Below are positions 53,752 to 63,288 of a DNA stretch of 64,000 bases, in pieces. Position 1 is the stretch's first letter, and the number at the start of each line of letters is the position of its first letter. The translations under genes and the position numbers were made by a program. Under the pieces are notes generated by a model, which saw only the letters and a list, made by a program, of their open reading frames with translations, was not told where the DNA came from and made no database searches. Source of the stretch: Imtechella halotolerans (GTDB lineage Bacteria > Bacteroidota > Bacteroidia > Flavobacteriales > Flavobacteriaceae); NCBI RefSeq assembly GCF_028743515.2, contig NZ_CP117969.2:488501-552500 (forward strand), read 5' to 3'.

Positions 53752-55659
53752 ATGAGTAATTACCACATTAAGACCTTTGAAGAGTACTTTCATATTTATC
53801 GTAAATCTGTTCGTGAACCTGAAAATTTTTGGGAAGAAGTAGCCGAGGAGCATTTTGTTTGGCGTAAAAGATGGGACAATGTCTTGCGATGGGATTTTAG
53901 TAAGCCTGAAATCGCATGGTTTGAAGGAGCACAATTGAATATTACAGAAAATTGCTTAGATCGTCACCTAAGAACTAGAGGGGATAAAACCGCTATTCTT
54001 TTTGAACCTAATAATCCTAATGAACCTGCGCAGCACATTACATACACTGAATTATATGAACGGGTATGCAAGATGGCCAATGTATTAAAAGCAAAAGGTA
54101 TCAAAAAAGGGGATAGGGTATGTATTTACCTTCCTATGATTCCAGAATTGTCAGTGGCGTTATTGGCGTGTGCACGTATAGGAGCCATACATTCAGTGGT
54201 ATTTGCTGGTTTCTCTTCTACAGCCTTATCCACTCGTATTAATGATTCAAGCTGTAAAATGGTTATCACTTCTGATGGGTCTTATCGTGGAAACAAATCT
54301 ATTGACCTTAAAGGAATTGTTGATGAAGCTTTGGAACAATGTCCTACAGTAGAAAGTGTACTTGTAGTTAACCGAGTTGGAAGTTCTATTCATATGGAGC
54401 AGGGAAGAGATGAATGGATACAACCATTATTGGATGCTGCACAACCGCACTGTGAACCAGAGGTGATGGAGGCTGAGGACCCGCTGTTTATATTATATAC
54501 TTCGGGATCCACCGGAAAACCTAAAGGAATGGTGCATACTACTGCGGGTTATATGGTATTTATAGCGTATACATTTAAAAATATTTTTCAATATAGAGAA
54601 CCAGATATTTTTTGGTGTACAGCGGATATTGGATGGATAACTGGACATAGTTATATTGTTTACGGTCCTTTACTCAATGGAGCAACCTCCGTATTGTTTG
54701 AGGGAGTACCAAGTTATCCTGACTTTGGTCGTTTTTGGGAAATTGTAGAAAAGCATAGTATTACCCATTTTTATACAGCACCTACGGCTATTAGAGCATT
54801 AGCTAAGGAAGATTTGAATTATGTAGAAAAATATAATTTAAGCTCTCTTAAAGTACTTGGTTCTGTTGGAGAACCAATTAATGAAGAAGCCTGGCACTGG
54901 TATAATGATCACGTAGGGAAGAAAAAGAGCCCTATTGTTGATACTTGGTGGCAAACGGAAACTGGAGGAATTCTGATTTCTCCAATACCATATGTAACGC
55001 CAACCAAGCCGACCTATGCCACTTTACCTTTACCTGGAATTCAACCAGCTTTAATGGATGAAAATGGTCAAGAGATAAAAGGAAATCAAGTGGATGGAAG
55101 ATTGTGTGTCAAGTTTCCATGGCCATCAATGGCACGAACCATTTGGGGCGATCACGAACGTTATAGAACCACTTATTTTACCGCATTTGAAGGAAAGTAT
55201 TTTACGGGCGATGGTGCTTTAAGGGATGAGGTTGGCTATTATCGTATAACTGGTAGAGTCGATGATGTAATCATAGTATCTGGCCATAATCTTGGTACTG
55301 CGCCTATAGAAGATGCTATTAATGAACATCCGGCTGTGGCAGAATCCGCTATTGTTGGATTCCCTCATGATGTAAAAGGCAATGCACTTTATGGATTTGT
55401 GATGTTAAAAGATGTGGGAGAAGTGCGTGATCGAGATAATTTAAGAAAGGAAATTAACCAACAAATCTCGGATAGAATTGGACCTATTGCCAAATTAGAT
55501 AAAATTCAATTTGTTGAAGGATTGCCTAAAACCAGAAGTGGTAAAATTATGCGTAGAATTTTACGTAAGATTGCCGGCAATGAAACTGAAAATTTAGGGG
55601 ATACTAGTACGCTATTAGATCCAGAGGTTGTACAACAAATTATAAAAGATCGATTGTAG
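53752..55659 (+). CDS. acs: Acetyl-CoA synthetase (AMP-forming)
   Basis: 635 aa. Activates acetate via acetyl-AMP. Adenylate-forming core motif YTSGSTGKPKGMVHTTAGY (about 248-266), IGWITGHSYIVYGPL, WWQTETGGILISPIP, and the C-terminal hinge and lid with YFTGDGALRDEVGYYRITGR and VDDVIIVSGHNLGTAPIE. The acetylatable lysine is in TRSGKIMRRILRKIA (about 595). N-terminal ACAS domain present. Convergent with the exonuclease/DUF294 pair, an association also seen near acs in Proteobacteria. Confidence 0.97.
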   Translation: MSNYHIKTFEEYFHIYRKSVREPENFWEEVAEEHFVWRKRWDNVLRWDFSKPEIAWFEGAQLNITENCLDRHLRTRGDKTAILFEPNNPNEPAQHITYTELYERVCKMANVLKAKGIKKGDRVCIYLPMIPELSVALLACARIGAIHSVVFAGFSSTALSTRINDSSCKMVITSDGSYRGNKSIDLKGIVDEALEQCPTVESVLVVNRVGSSIHMEQGRDEWIQPLLDAAQPHCEPEVMEAEDPLFILYTSGSTGKPKGMVHTTAGYMVFIAYTFKNIFQYREPDIFWCTADIGWITGHSYIVYGPLLNGATSVLFEGVPSYPDFGRFWEIVEKHSITHFYTAPTAIRALAKEDLNYVEKYNLSSLKVLGSVGEPINEEAWHWYNDHVGKKKSPIVDTWWQTETGGILISPIPYVTPTKPTYATLPLPGIQPALMDENGQEIKGNQVDGRLCVKFPWPSMARTIWGDHERYRTTYFTAFEGKYFTGDGALRDEVGYYRITGRVDDVIIVSGHNLGTAPIEDAINEHPAVAESAIVGFPHDVKGNALYGFVMLKDVGEVRDRDNLRKEINQQISDRIGPIAKLDKIQFVEGLPKTRSGKIMRRILRKIAGNETENLGDTSTLLDPEVVQQIIKDRL

Positions 55660-55680
55660 TATCTTTTTGTACAGTAAGAC

Positions 55681-56358
55681 TTATGACCCAATAGAAAGCA
55701 AACTCTTTAGAGTTTGCTTTTTCTTTTTGTTGAGTTTAGTTACTATTTTTAGAAAGGCCAGTGCTGTGAGTAACGCATCACCAGAGGCAGTATGCCTGTC
55801 ATGCATCGGTATGTTTAATTCATCACATACTTCGTCCAGCGAAAAATTCTTATCATTTTTTAATAGGTAATTGATGATTTTAGTGCTTTTAAATAGAACA
55901 GCGGTATCAAGAACTTTGTTTTTTAGTGGAGGTAAACCCATACGTTTAAGAGCTGCATTTAGCATATTGATGTCAAAAGCTGCATGATGAGCCACTAAAA
56001 CGCTATTGCCTATATAGGCCAAAAAATGTTGTAGCGCTTCTGTCTCTGTCATTTTTTGATACTTATGACCTTTAATTATGCCATGTATCGGAACAGTCTT
56101 TGGATTGAAACGGGTGGTTTCTATAAACACTTCGAAATCATTCTTAACATTGATGCGGTGATTCTGAAGTTCTAATGCCCCAATCGACAGAATACGATCA
56201 AAGTCAAAACTAAAACCTGTGGTTTCAGTATCCAAAACAATAAAACGTACCTCAGTGAGGTCATTTGAAAGTGTTTCCTTAAATGTAGAAGCATAGGTAT
56301 TCCAGAATTCAGGTAATTCCTCTTCTTTACGGATTCTATTTTTTAACCAGTACCACAT
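55681..56358 (-). CDS. DEDDh 3'-5' exonuclease (DNA polymerase III epsilon-like)
   Basis: 225 aa. Exo I motif FIVLDTETTGFSFDFDRILS (Asp/Glu metal ligands), Exo II VAHHAAFDINMLNAALKRMG, and Exo III HDRHTASGDALLTALAFLKI with the catalytic His and last Asp. It is a free-standing domain without polymerase or helicase part. One base separates it from the upstream cNMP-CBS-DUF294 gene, so the two are one operon. Its lysine-rich C-terminus is encoded by the acs terminator hairpin. Probably not the replicative epsilon subunit. Confidence 0.92.
   Translation of the reverse strand: MWYWLKNRIRKEEELPEFWNTYASTFKETLSNDLTEVRFIVLDTETTGFSFDFDRILSIGALELQNHRINVKNDFEVFIETTRFNPKTVPIHGIIKGHKYQKMTETEALQHFLAYIGNSVLVAHHAAFDINMLNAALKRMGLPPLKNKVLDTAVLFKSTKIINYLLKNDKNFSLDEVCDELNIPMHDRHTASGDALLTALAFLKIVTKLNKKKKQTLKSLLSIGS
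55695..55727 (+). terminator. acs terminator embedded in the 3' end of the convergent exonuclease gene
   Basis: AAAGCAAACTCT / AGAGTTTGCTTT, a 12-bp perfect inverted repeat with a 2-nt centre, then TTCTTTTTG. It lies 36 bp after the acs stop and inside the last codons (15-46 bases before the end) of the opposite-strand gene. Confidence 0.9.
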
Positions 56359-56359
56359 A

Positions 56360-58285
56360 TTATAGGAAAGGGGTTATTTTAAAACGTATTTTTACCAGTT
56401 CCTGTACATCATTAATAATCTTGAAGCAACGTTTTAATTTCATTCGTTCTTCCTTAGTAAGTTCCTTTAGTCGAATATATCGACCACCATCATCATGCAT
56501 TAACCCATGCTTGGTTCTAAATTTTAATAATGCTTTTGCAGCATAAGAGCAGGAAAGGTATAGTTCTTTGTTTTGAGGTTCTAGATCTGCCAGTTTTTCA
56601 AAGCGTGCCGCAGTATTGTTAATGTGCTTCACCTGGTGAGAGAGAATGAGTACCCTTCCTATATCGGTCAATGGCATCATAGCTCTTGACTTTATATCAA
56701 ATGAATCTTTGTGTTCTCCATCTTGTTCTACTAAAAATTGTCTGAAAAAGCCTAAAGGAGAAGGGCTGTGAAGTGCGCTTCTTCCCAGTACGGCAAAAAA
56801 TAGATCATTGTTTTGAGTCGAACTAAATATGCTTGAAGAAAGTTCATTAACTAAAGTAACGTCGCCATAGGTGCAATTAAAATCAAAAAAGATACTGCAT
56901 AACAATATTTCTTCATTGCCCGCTTTGTAAATCCAGTGATTGAACTGGTCTTTCCATTCACTTAGACTTAGGCACCACTTAGGGTTGCGAGCCATCATAT
57001 CGGCAGGACAGTATTCATATCCAATTTTGTTCAGCATTTTCGTAACTCTCTCTGCTAACTCCAGAAAATAAGCTTTAGTGACTTGGTATTCTTTTGGATC
57101 TACATCATGAAATACAAGCGCATTATCTTGATCTGTAATTAGGAGTTGTTCTCCTCTTCCGTGGCTCCCCAAACTCATCCAGGCAAAACTAACCGGTGGT
57201 TTGCTGTCCATTCTTGATAAAGATATTTCTATTGCTCGAACTGTTATCGCTTCATTAATCTCATGAATGATATTAGAGGTCAATGTCATCGGTATATTTT
57301 GGTAGATATAACCTTCAAGTAATTGACTTACTTGCTGACGAATATTTCGCAGGTGTTTAGACTTTCTTGCTCGTTTAATGGCTTTCATAAGGCCACTTAC
57401 ACTATTTCCCTGGGATACCAAAATATCTTGTTCAGTTAGAATTCCAATAAGAGGAGATTCTGGTGTGCCATCTTTGGTGAGAACGAGATGTCGGATATCA
57501 TTTTTCATCATGTTCAGTTGCGCCTCAGCAATACTCATTTTGTCTGTAAAGGTAAGTACGGGTGAAATCATAATTTCTCCGGCAGTAGTTTCAGGAGTGT
57601 AGGTGCCTGTGGCAATTTTTTTCCTAATATCTTTATCCGTTATGATACCAACTGGTAATTGCTCTTCATCAGTGATGATCATACTTCCGATACTATATTT
57701 AGTCATCTTTTGTGAGATCTGTTGCACAGTATGAGATGCGGTTGCAGTAATTGTTTTCTTTGTGAATTGTATGGGCTGTAATTCAAAGAGACGGTCATTT
57801 CTTTGCGTTAGTCCGTCATAGGGTGTGGCAAAAATATTTTTACTGGAATCAATAGCAAATGGATTTTTAGTTTTGGAGGCAAAACTTTCTACCATATATA
57901 GTGCTACGGTTTTGTCCTTTTCTAATATGGGTTTAAAAGCTTCCACAGAAATAGCATACACTATGGATTCTTCGTTGGCTATGGCACGCATTTTATAATG
58001 GTCTTTTGCTACAAGAGGGCGAAGTCCGAATAGTTCGCCTTCATCGCAAACGTCTACCAATTCAATTTGAGAATTTTTCGTTTCAGTCAGTAAAATGGCA
58101 CCTTCTTTTACAATGTAGAAATGTGGGTGTAAAGGTTGATCTTCATCAAAAAGCACCTGTTCTTTCTCCAAATACACAATAACGGTCTCTTTGGCAATGT
58201 CAAGTAAATCCTGTTTTGAAATAATATCAAAGGGAGGGTACTTTTTTAGAAATTCCAGTACACGTTCGGCTATGGTGTTTTTCAT
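56360..58285 (-). CDS. cNMP-binding / CBS pair / DUF294 nucleotidyltransferase-like signalling protein
   Basis: 641 aa. A cyclic-nucleotide-binding-like domain covers about 15-140 (QVLFDEDQPLHPHFYIVKEG, CDEGELFGLRPLV). Two CBS domains cover about 180-310 (MTKYSIGSMIITDEEQLPVG, IITDKDIRKKI, DIRHLVLTKDG, GILTEQDIL). The DUF294 NTase domain covers about 320-475 with the GS-D-x-D signature FAWMSLGSHGRGEQLLITDQ, then DNALVFHD. The C-terminal DUF294_C helical domain completes it (about 490-640). Proteins of this layout are GlnD-related and thought to sense nucleotides. Operon with the exonuclease and convergent to acs suggests a link to acetate/AMP metabolism; mechanism unknown. Confidence 0.9.
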   Translation of the reverse strand: MKNTIAERVLEFLKKYPPFDIISKQDLLDIAKETVIVYLEKEQVLFDEDQPLHPHFYIVKEGAILLTETKNSQIELVDVCDEGELFGLRPLVAKDHYKMRAIANEESIVYAISVEAFKPILEKDKTVALYMVESFASKTKNPFAIDSSKNIFATPYDGLTQRNDRLFELQPIQFTKKTITATASHTVQQISQKMTKYSIGSMIITDEEQLPVGIITDKDIRKKIATGTYTPETTAGEIMISPVLTFTDKMSIAEAQLNMMKNDIRHLVLTKDGTPESPLIGILTEQDILVSQGNSVSGLMKAIKRARKSKHLRNIRQQVSQLLEGYIYQNIPMTLTSNIIHEINEAITVRAIEISLSRMDSKPPVSFAWMSLGSHGRGEQLLITDQDNALVFHDVDPKEYQVTKAYFLELAERVTKMLNKIGYEYCPADMMARNPKWCLSLSEWKDQFNHWIYKAGNEEILLCSIFFDFNCTYGDVTLVNELSSSIFSSTQNNDLFFAVLGRSALHSPSPLGFFRQFLVEQDGEHKDSFDIKSRAMMPLTDIGRVLILSHQVKHINNTAARFEKLADLEPQNKELYLSCSYAAKALLKFRTKHGLMHDDGGRYIRLKELTKEERMKLKRCFKIINDVQELVKIRFKITPFL

Positions 58286-58332
58286 GTGATGATCTCGTAT
58301 TGCATTAGTATTGACTTTTTATTCTCTCCATA

Positions 58333-58884
58333 TTAAAGGGTAGAGGTACGTAAACTATTATTTAGATGATGCCAAACCCATTGATAATAGGCTGTTTTGT
58401 GGGGTACATATCCCAATTTTTCCCATGCATTTTTTAGTGAATCCAATGGGCGAAGTTCGATGGAATGTACTTCTTCCTTCTGAAGCGTTAGTGCGGAAAT
58501 AGCTATAGGTAATTCGGCTATGTATATATAATGAAATTCCGAATCAATAAAAACGGGGCTGTGCTGATGAATTTCTTTAATTCTACCAATAAAGGTTAGT
58601 TGGTCCGCATTAAGTTCTAATCCTAATTCTTCTTTTGTTTCTCGAAGAATTGCTGCTAGTGGTGATTCACCTGCGGTAATATGACCCGCTACCGACACAT
58701 CCCATAAACCTGGAAAATTAGATTTGGAGAAGGAACGTTTCTGCCAGAGGATCTTTTTATCTTCTGTATACAGCCATAAATGGGCGGTGGCATGAAAAAA
58801 ACCATACCGATGCGCCTTTTCTTTACTGCATTGCTGCAGGGTATCTTGACCTAACGCATCGAGTATGGCTATTTGTTCTATCAT
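58333..58884 (-). CDS. Nudix hydrolase
   Basis: 183 aa. Complete Nudix box GHITAGESPLAAILRETKEE followed by LGL, fitting G-x5-E-x7-REUxEExGU. Flanking segments FFHATAHLWLYTEDKKILWQ, KRSFSKSNFPGLWDVSVAGH and YIAELPI resemble the IPP-isomerase-like/YfcD branch, though the cysteine and glutamate of true IPP isomerase are not evident. The start overlaps the M42 peptidase stop by one base. Substrate unknown. Confidence 0.9.
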   Translation of the reverse strand: MIEQIAILDALGQDTLQQCSKEKAHRYGFFHATAHLWLYTEDKKILWQKRSFSKSNFPGLWDVSVAGHITAGESPLAAILRETKEELGLELNADQLTFIGRIKEIHQHSPVFIDSEFHYIYIAELPIAISALTLQKEEVHSIELRPLDSLKNAWEKLGYVPHKTAYYQWVWHHLNNSLRTSTL

Positions 58885-59972
58885 TATTCAAAGTAGCTGA
58901 AACTCTCTCCCGACTTGATTTGAAGTAATGTTTCATAAATTAATTTAATCACATTCTCCACATCTTCGCGATGCACCATTTCTACAGTGGTATGCATATA
59001 ACGTAGGGGTAGTGAGATTAAAGCGGAAGCAACACCGCCATTACTGTAGGCAAAAGCATCCGTATCGGTTCCTGTAAAACGAGAAGAAGCCATTCGTTGG
59101 AAGGGGATCTTTTGAGCCTCGGCAGTTTCAATGATACGTTCACGTAATTTATTTTGTACTGCTGGTGCGTAAGAGATAACAGGTCCTTTACCTAATTCAG
59201 TTTTCCCTTGGGATTTTTGATCAATCATTGGGGTTGTCGTATCATGACACACATCGGTAACAATAGCTACATTAGGCTTAATGGTGTGGGTAATCATTTC
59301 TGCTCCCCTTAATCCGATTTCCTCCTGAACAGAATTAGTGATATACAAACCAAAAGGTAATTTAACTTTATTCTCATGAAGTAGTCGAGCTACTTCAGCA
59401 ATCATAAACCCTCCGGCACGATTATCTATGGCTCGGCAGACAAATTTATTCTCGTTAAGAACTTGAAAGGTATCAGGGTAGGTAATTACACATCCCACAT
59501 GTACCCCCATTTTCTCCACTTCCTCTTTATCCTTTGCACCTATATCAATAAATATGTTTTCTAGTGTTGGTGCCTCTTCCTTGCCTGGTTTACGAGTATG
59601 AATAGCTGGCCATCCAAATATTCCTTTTACAATTCCTTTTTTGGTATGTATATCTACCCATTTAGAGGGTGCAATTTGATGATCACTTCCACCATTCCTA
59701 ATAACATATATAAGGCCATTATCAGTGATGTAGTTAACATACCATGAAATTTCATCAGAATGTCCTTCAATGACCACTTTATAGGGAGCCTCTGGATTGA
59801 TAACCCCAACAGCTGTACCATAGGTGTCCGTTATAAAGGTGTCTACATATGGCTTCAAATAATCCATCCATATTTTTTGACCTTCCCATTCATATCCGGT
59901 AGGGGAGGCATTGTTTAAGTAACGTTCTAAAAAGTCCAAAGACTTTTTGTTTAAAATTCCTTTCTTAGCCAT
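58884..59972 (-). CDS. M42-family metallo-aminopeptidase
   Basis: 362 aa, the normal size for M42 (PepA/TET/'endoglucanase M' type). Metal and catalytic residues are in VIEGHSDEISWYV (His, Asp), RAIDNRAGGFMIAE (bridging Asp), QEEIGLRGAEM (catalytic and metal Glu), VTDVCHDTTTP (Asp) and RYMHTTVEMVH (His). Cytoplasmic, cleaves N-terminal residues from peptides, usually as a dodecamer. Older annotations as cellulase/endoglucanase of this family are misleading. Coupled to the Nudix gene. Confidence 0.94.
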   Translation of the reverse strand: MAKKGILNKKSLDFLERYLNNASPTGYEWEGQKIWMDYLKPYVDTFITDTYGTAVGVINPEAPYKVVIEGHSDEISWYVNYITDNGLIYVIRNGGSDHQIAPSKWVDIHTKKGIVKGIFGWPAIHTRKPGKEEAPTLENIFIDIGAKDKEEVEKMGVHVGCVITYPDTFQVLNENKFVCRAIDNRAGGFMIAEVARLLHENKVKLPFGLYITNSVQEEIGLRGAEMITHTIKPNVAIVTDVCHDTTTPMIDQKSQGKTELGKGPVISYAPAVQNKLRERIIETAEAQKIPFQRMASSRFTGTDTDAFAYSNGGVASALISLPLRYMHTTVEMVHREDVENVIKLIYETLLQIKSGESFSYFE

Positions 59973-60040
59973 TCTTTAATATTTTAAGCGAAAATAAGAA
60001 TATTAACCTAGATTTTGCTATTAGAACATTGGATTCTTCT

Positions 60041-60048
60041 TATTTTTG
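60041..60048 (+). promoter_or_regulatory. Candidate -7 box for the DUF4294 gene
   Basis: TATTTTTG fits TAnnTTTG; TTTG at 60014-60017 lies 23 nt upstream, slightly long for the -33 spacing. The leader would be about 15 nt. Confidence 0.35.
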
Positions 60049-60068
60049 ATTGCTTATAAAGATAGGTT

Positions 60069-60746
60069 TTGAAACAGTTTATATACATAATAGTACTTCT
60101 ATTTGCTCTGAATAGTCAGGCTCAAGATCCGGAGACTGGCGATCCTAAGTATGTTATTTTTTTGGGTGATACTATCTTTAGAGAGGTTATAGAGCTTGAA
60201 GATGTAATTGTATTTGATAATTTACGATTTGCTAGTCATGAAGAAAGGGTTCGTTACTATATATTACGTAGGCGTGTTCTTAAGGTGTATCCTTATGCCA
60301 AATTAGCGGCTGATCGCCTCACGGAAATGAATAGGGTATTGGATTCGCTTCCTAAGAAGAGTCAAAAGCGAAAATACACCAGACGTATTCAAAATTATAT
60401 AGAAGATGAGTTTACGGAAGAACTTAAAAAGCTAACTCGTACTGAAGGGCAGATTCTAGTAAAGCTAATTCACAGGCAAACTGGAGAGACTACCTTTTCT
60501 TTAGTTAAAGAATATCGCAGTGGGTGGAGAGCATTTTGGTATAATAATACCGCGAGAATGTTTAATATATCACTTAAGAAGGAGTATGATCCTGTTAATG
60601 TTCAGGAAGATTATGTAATTGAAGATATTTTACAACGTGCTTTTGCGGCAAAAATTCTCCCCAAACAGGCATCTGCCTTAAAATTTGACTTTCTTAGTTT
60701 AACTAATAAATGGAAAACTAAGACGGAGGATGAAAAAAAATTGTAA
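60069..60746 (+). CDS. DUF4294-family secreted protein
   Basis: 225 aa beginning at a TTG codon (MKQFIYIIVLLFALNSQAQ, a clear signal peptide). Mature part with YVIFLGDTIFREVIELEDVI, EERVRYYILRRRVLKVYPYA, KLAADRLTEMNRVLDSLPKK and VKLIHRQTGETTFSLVKEYR. A later segment is SGWRAFWYNNTARMF. This highly basic, conserved Bacteroidota protein of unknown function is usually next to the M42 peptidase gene, as here (divergent). No catalytic motif recognised. Confidence 0.85.
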   Translation: MKQFIYIIVLLFALNSQAQDPETGDPKYVIFLGDTIFREVIELEDVIVFDNLRFASHEERVRYYILRRRVLKVYPYAKLAADRLTEMNRVLDSLPKKSQKRKYTRRIQNYIEDEFTEELKKLTRTEGQILVKLIHRQTGETTFSLVKEYRSGWRAFWYNNTARMFNISLKKEYDPVNVQEDYVIEDILQRAFAAKILPKQASALKFDFLSLTNKWKTKTEDEKKL

Positions 60747-60856
60747 GATTCATATAAATGACTTATCTTAGCTATCCTTTTTTTAGAGGTCAATTTTTTG
60801 ACTCTTAAACCGTTATGTTTTTTAGGGTAATTTTTTGAGTTTTTTTATCCGAAAAG

Positions 60857-60889
60857 TTTGTTTTTAGAGAAAAAACCTTTCTATATTTG
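60857..60889 (+). promoter_or_regulatory. rRNA promoter P1
   Basis: TTTG at 60857-60860, 21-nt spacer, TATATTTG at 60882-60889, followed by CACCCGCTTT. Confidence 0.8.
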
Positions 60890-60972
60890 CACCCGCTTTC
60901 GAGAGGGAGAGAAGTTCATAGACAGTTTAATTTTTGCAGCTTTTAAGGGTTTAAAAAAAATTTCAAAAAAAG

Positions 60973-61003
60973 CTTGTCAGAATAAAAAAGAGTATTACTT
61001 TTG
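60973..61003 (+). promoter_or_regulatory. rRNA promoter P2
   Basis: CTTG at 60973-60976 (one mismatch to TTTG), 19-nt spacer, TACTTTTG at 60996-61003, followed by CAGCCGCTTT. Confidence 0.8.
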
Positions 61004-61097
61004 CAGCCGCTTTGATAGGGAAGTGAAAGTTCATTGAGTGCTTGATTTTATTGGTGATGAGGGGTTTTGAGGAGTTTAAAAAAAAATTCAAAAAAAG

Positions 61098-61128
61098 TTT
61101 GTCAGAATAAAAAAGAGTGTTACTTTTG
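61098..61128 (+). promoter_or_regulatory. rRNA promoter P3 (proximal)
   Basis: TTTG at 61098-61101, 19-nt spacer, TACTTTTG at 61121-61128, followed by CACCCGCTTT. Both boxes match consensus exactly. Confidence 0.88.
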
Positions 61129-61169
61129 CACCCGCTTTGATACGGAAGCGCAATTAAGAAAGAAATAAA

Positions 61170-61185
61170 GTTCATTGATATATTG
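61170..61185 (+). promoter_or_regulatory. boxA-like leader element upstream of 16S
   Basis: GTTCATTGATATATTG; the same 16-mer with one change recurs at 63188-63203 just before 23S. Position in both leaders suggests an rRNA antitermination or processing signal. Confidence 0.5.
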
Positions 61186-61284
61186 TTAACAGCACCAAGA
61201 TTACTTCGGTAAAATTGGAAAAAAGATTTAAGCAAATCCTTGAGTAGAGACTATTTATTGTATGTTTTATATTATATAAAGATT

Positions 61285-62802
<1,518 letters not shown>

Positions 62803-62869
62803 TAGAGCAATAGCAGTAAATATGTTATATGCTCGAGTGATTTGCTTAAGCTGTTAATAATCAATACAG

Positions 62870-62943
62870 AGTCTCGTAGCTCAGCTGGTTAGAGTACTAC
62901 ACTGATAATGTAGGGGTCGGCAGTTCGAGTCTGCCCGGGACTA
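62870..62943 (+). tRNA. tRNA-Ile (GAT)
   Basis: 74-nt cloverleaf. Acceptor AGTCTCG / CGGGACT, anticodon arm CTACA-CTGATAA-TGTAG with anticodon GAT, T arm GGCAG-TTCGAGT-CTGCC, discriminator A. The 3' CCA is not encoded. Confidence 0.97.
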
Positions 62944-63065
62944 CAACAAGTACTTATATTGATATAGGTATACGTTCATAAAAAGATATTGAAGGAAATT
63001 CTGGAAGTTGAGGATTGAATTATAAATTCAACATTCATAATTCAACATTCGCTTTAAGAAGGAAT

Positions 63066-63139
63066 GGGGGATTAGCTCAGCTGGCTAGAGCGCCTGCCTT
63101 GCACGCAGGAGGTCATCGGTTCGACTCCGATATTCTCCA
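63066..63139 (+). tRNA. tRNA-Ala (TGC)
   Basis: 74-nt cloverleaf. Acceptor GGGGGAT / ATTCTCC with two G-T pairs, anticodon arm CCTGC-CTTGCAC-GCAGG with anticodon TGC, T arm ATCGG-TTCGACT-CCGAT, discriminator A. CCA not encoded. Confidence 0.97.
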
Positions 63140-63187
63140 CTAGGGTTATGAAGGTATGTACGAGAAAGTAAATACTGGAGCCGAAAC

Positions 63188-63203
63188 GTTCATTGACATA
63201 TTG
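63188..63203 (+). promoter_or_regulatory. boxA-like element upstream of 23S
   Basis: GTTCATTGACATATTG, 15 of 16 identical to the element ahead of 16S. Confidence 0.5.
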
Positions 63204-63288
63204 AGATAAAGAGAAATACGAGAAAAACGCATATAGAAAGTATAGAAAGAAGAATGCATACCATAGGTATGTATTCAACACAAAAAGC

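Larger units (their letters stand above)
60950..61150 (+). repeat. Duplicated promoter block (about 78 bp twice, 125-bp period)
   Basis: The segments at about 60950-61028 and 61074-61152 are nearly identical, from the A-rich run through the -33 and -7 boxes to CCGCTTTGATA-GGAAG. Main differences are C/T in the -33 box, A/G before the -7 box and G/C in the discriminator. Confidence 0.85.
60747..61284. promoter_or_regulatory. rrn: 538-bp rRNA operon promoter and leader region
   Basis: Holds three tandem Bacteroidota promoters (listed separately), a duplicated block of about 78 bp, and GTTCAT-starting leader elements after each promoter. No coding sequence: a 90-codon minus-strand frame here is made from the A-rich repeats. 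Confidence 0.85.
62803..63288 (+). other. 16S-23S internal transcribed spacer
   Basis: Carries tRNA-Ile and tRNA-Ala. Between and after them are a TTGAATT-ATA-AATTCAA hairpin (63015-63031), a direct repeat of AATTCAACATTC at about 63025 and 63040, and the boxA-like element before 23S. Confidence 0.9.

Noticed and set aside
58884..59972. Endoglucanase (cellulase M) as product
   Set aside because: M42 metal-ligand motifs are complete; the glucanase label for this family is a historical misannotation.
60963..61235. 90-codon minus-strand frame
   Set aside because: Falls in the rRNA promoter repeats; its internal similarity (two KIxxSMNFHFP-like parts) only reflects the duplicated promoter block.
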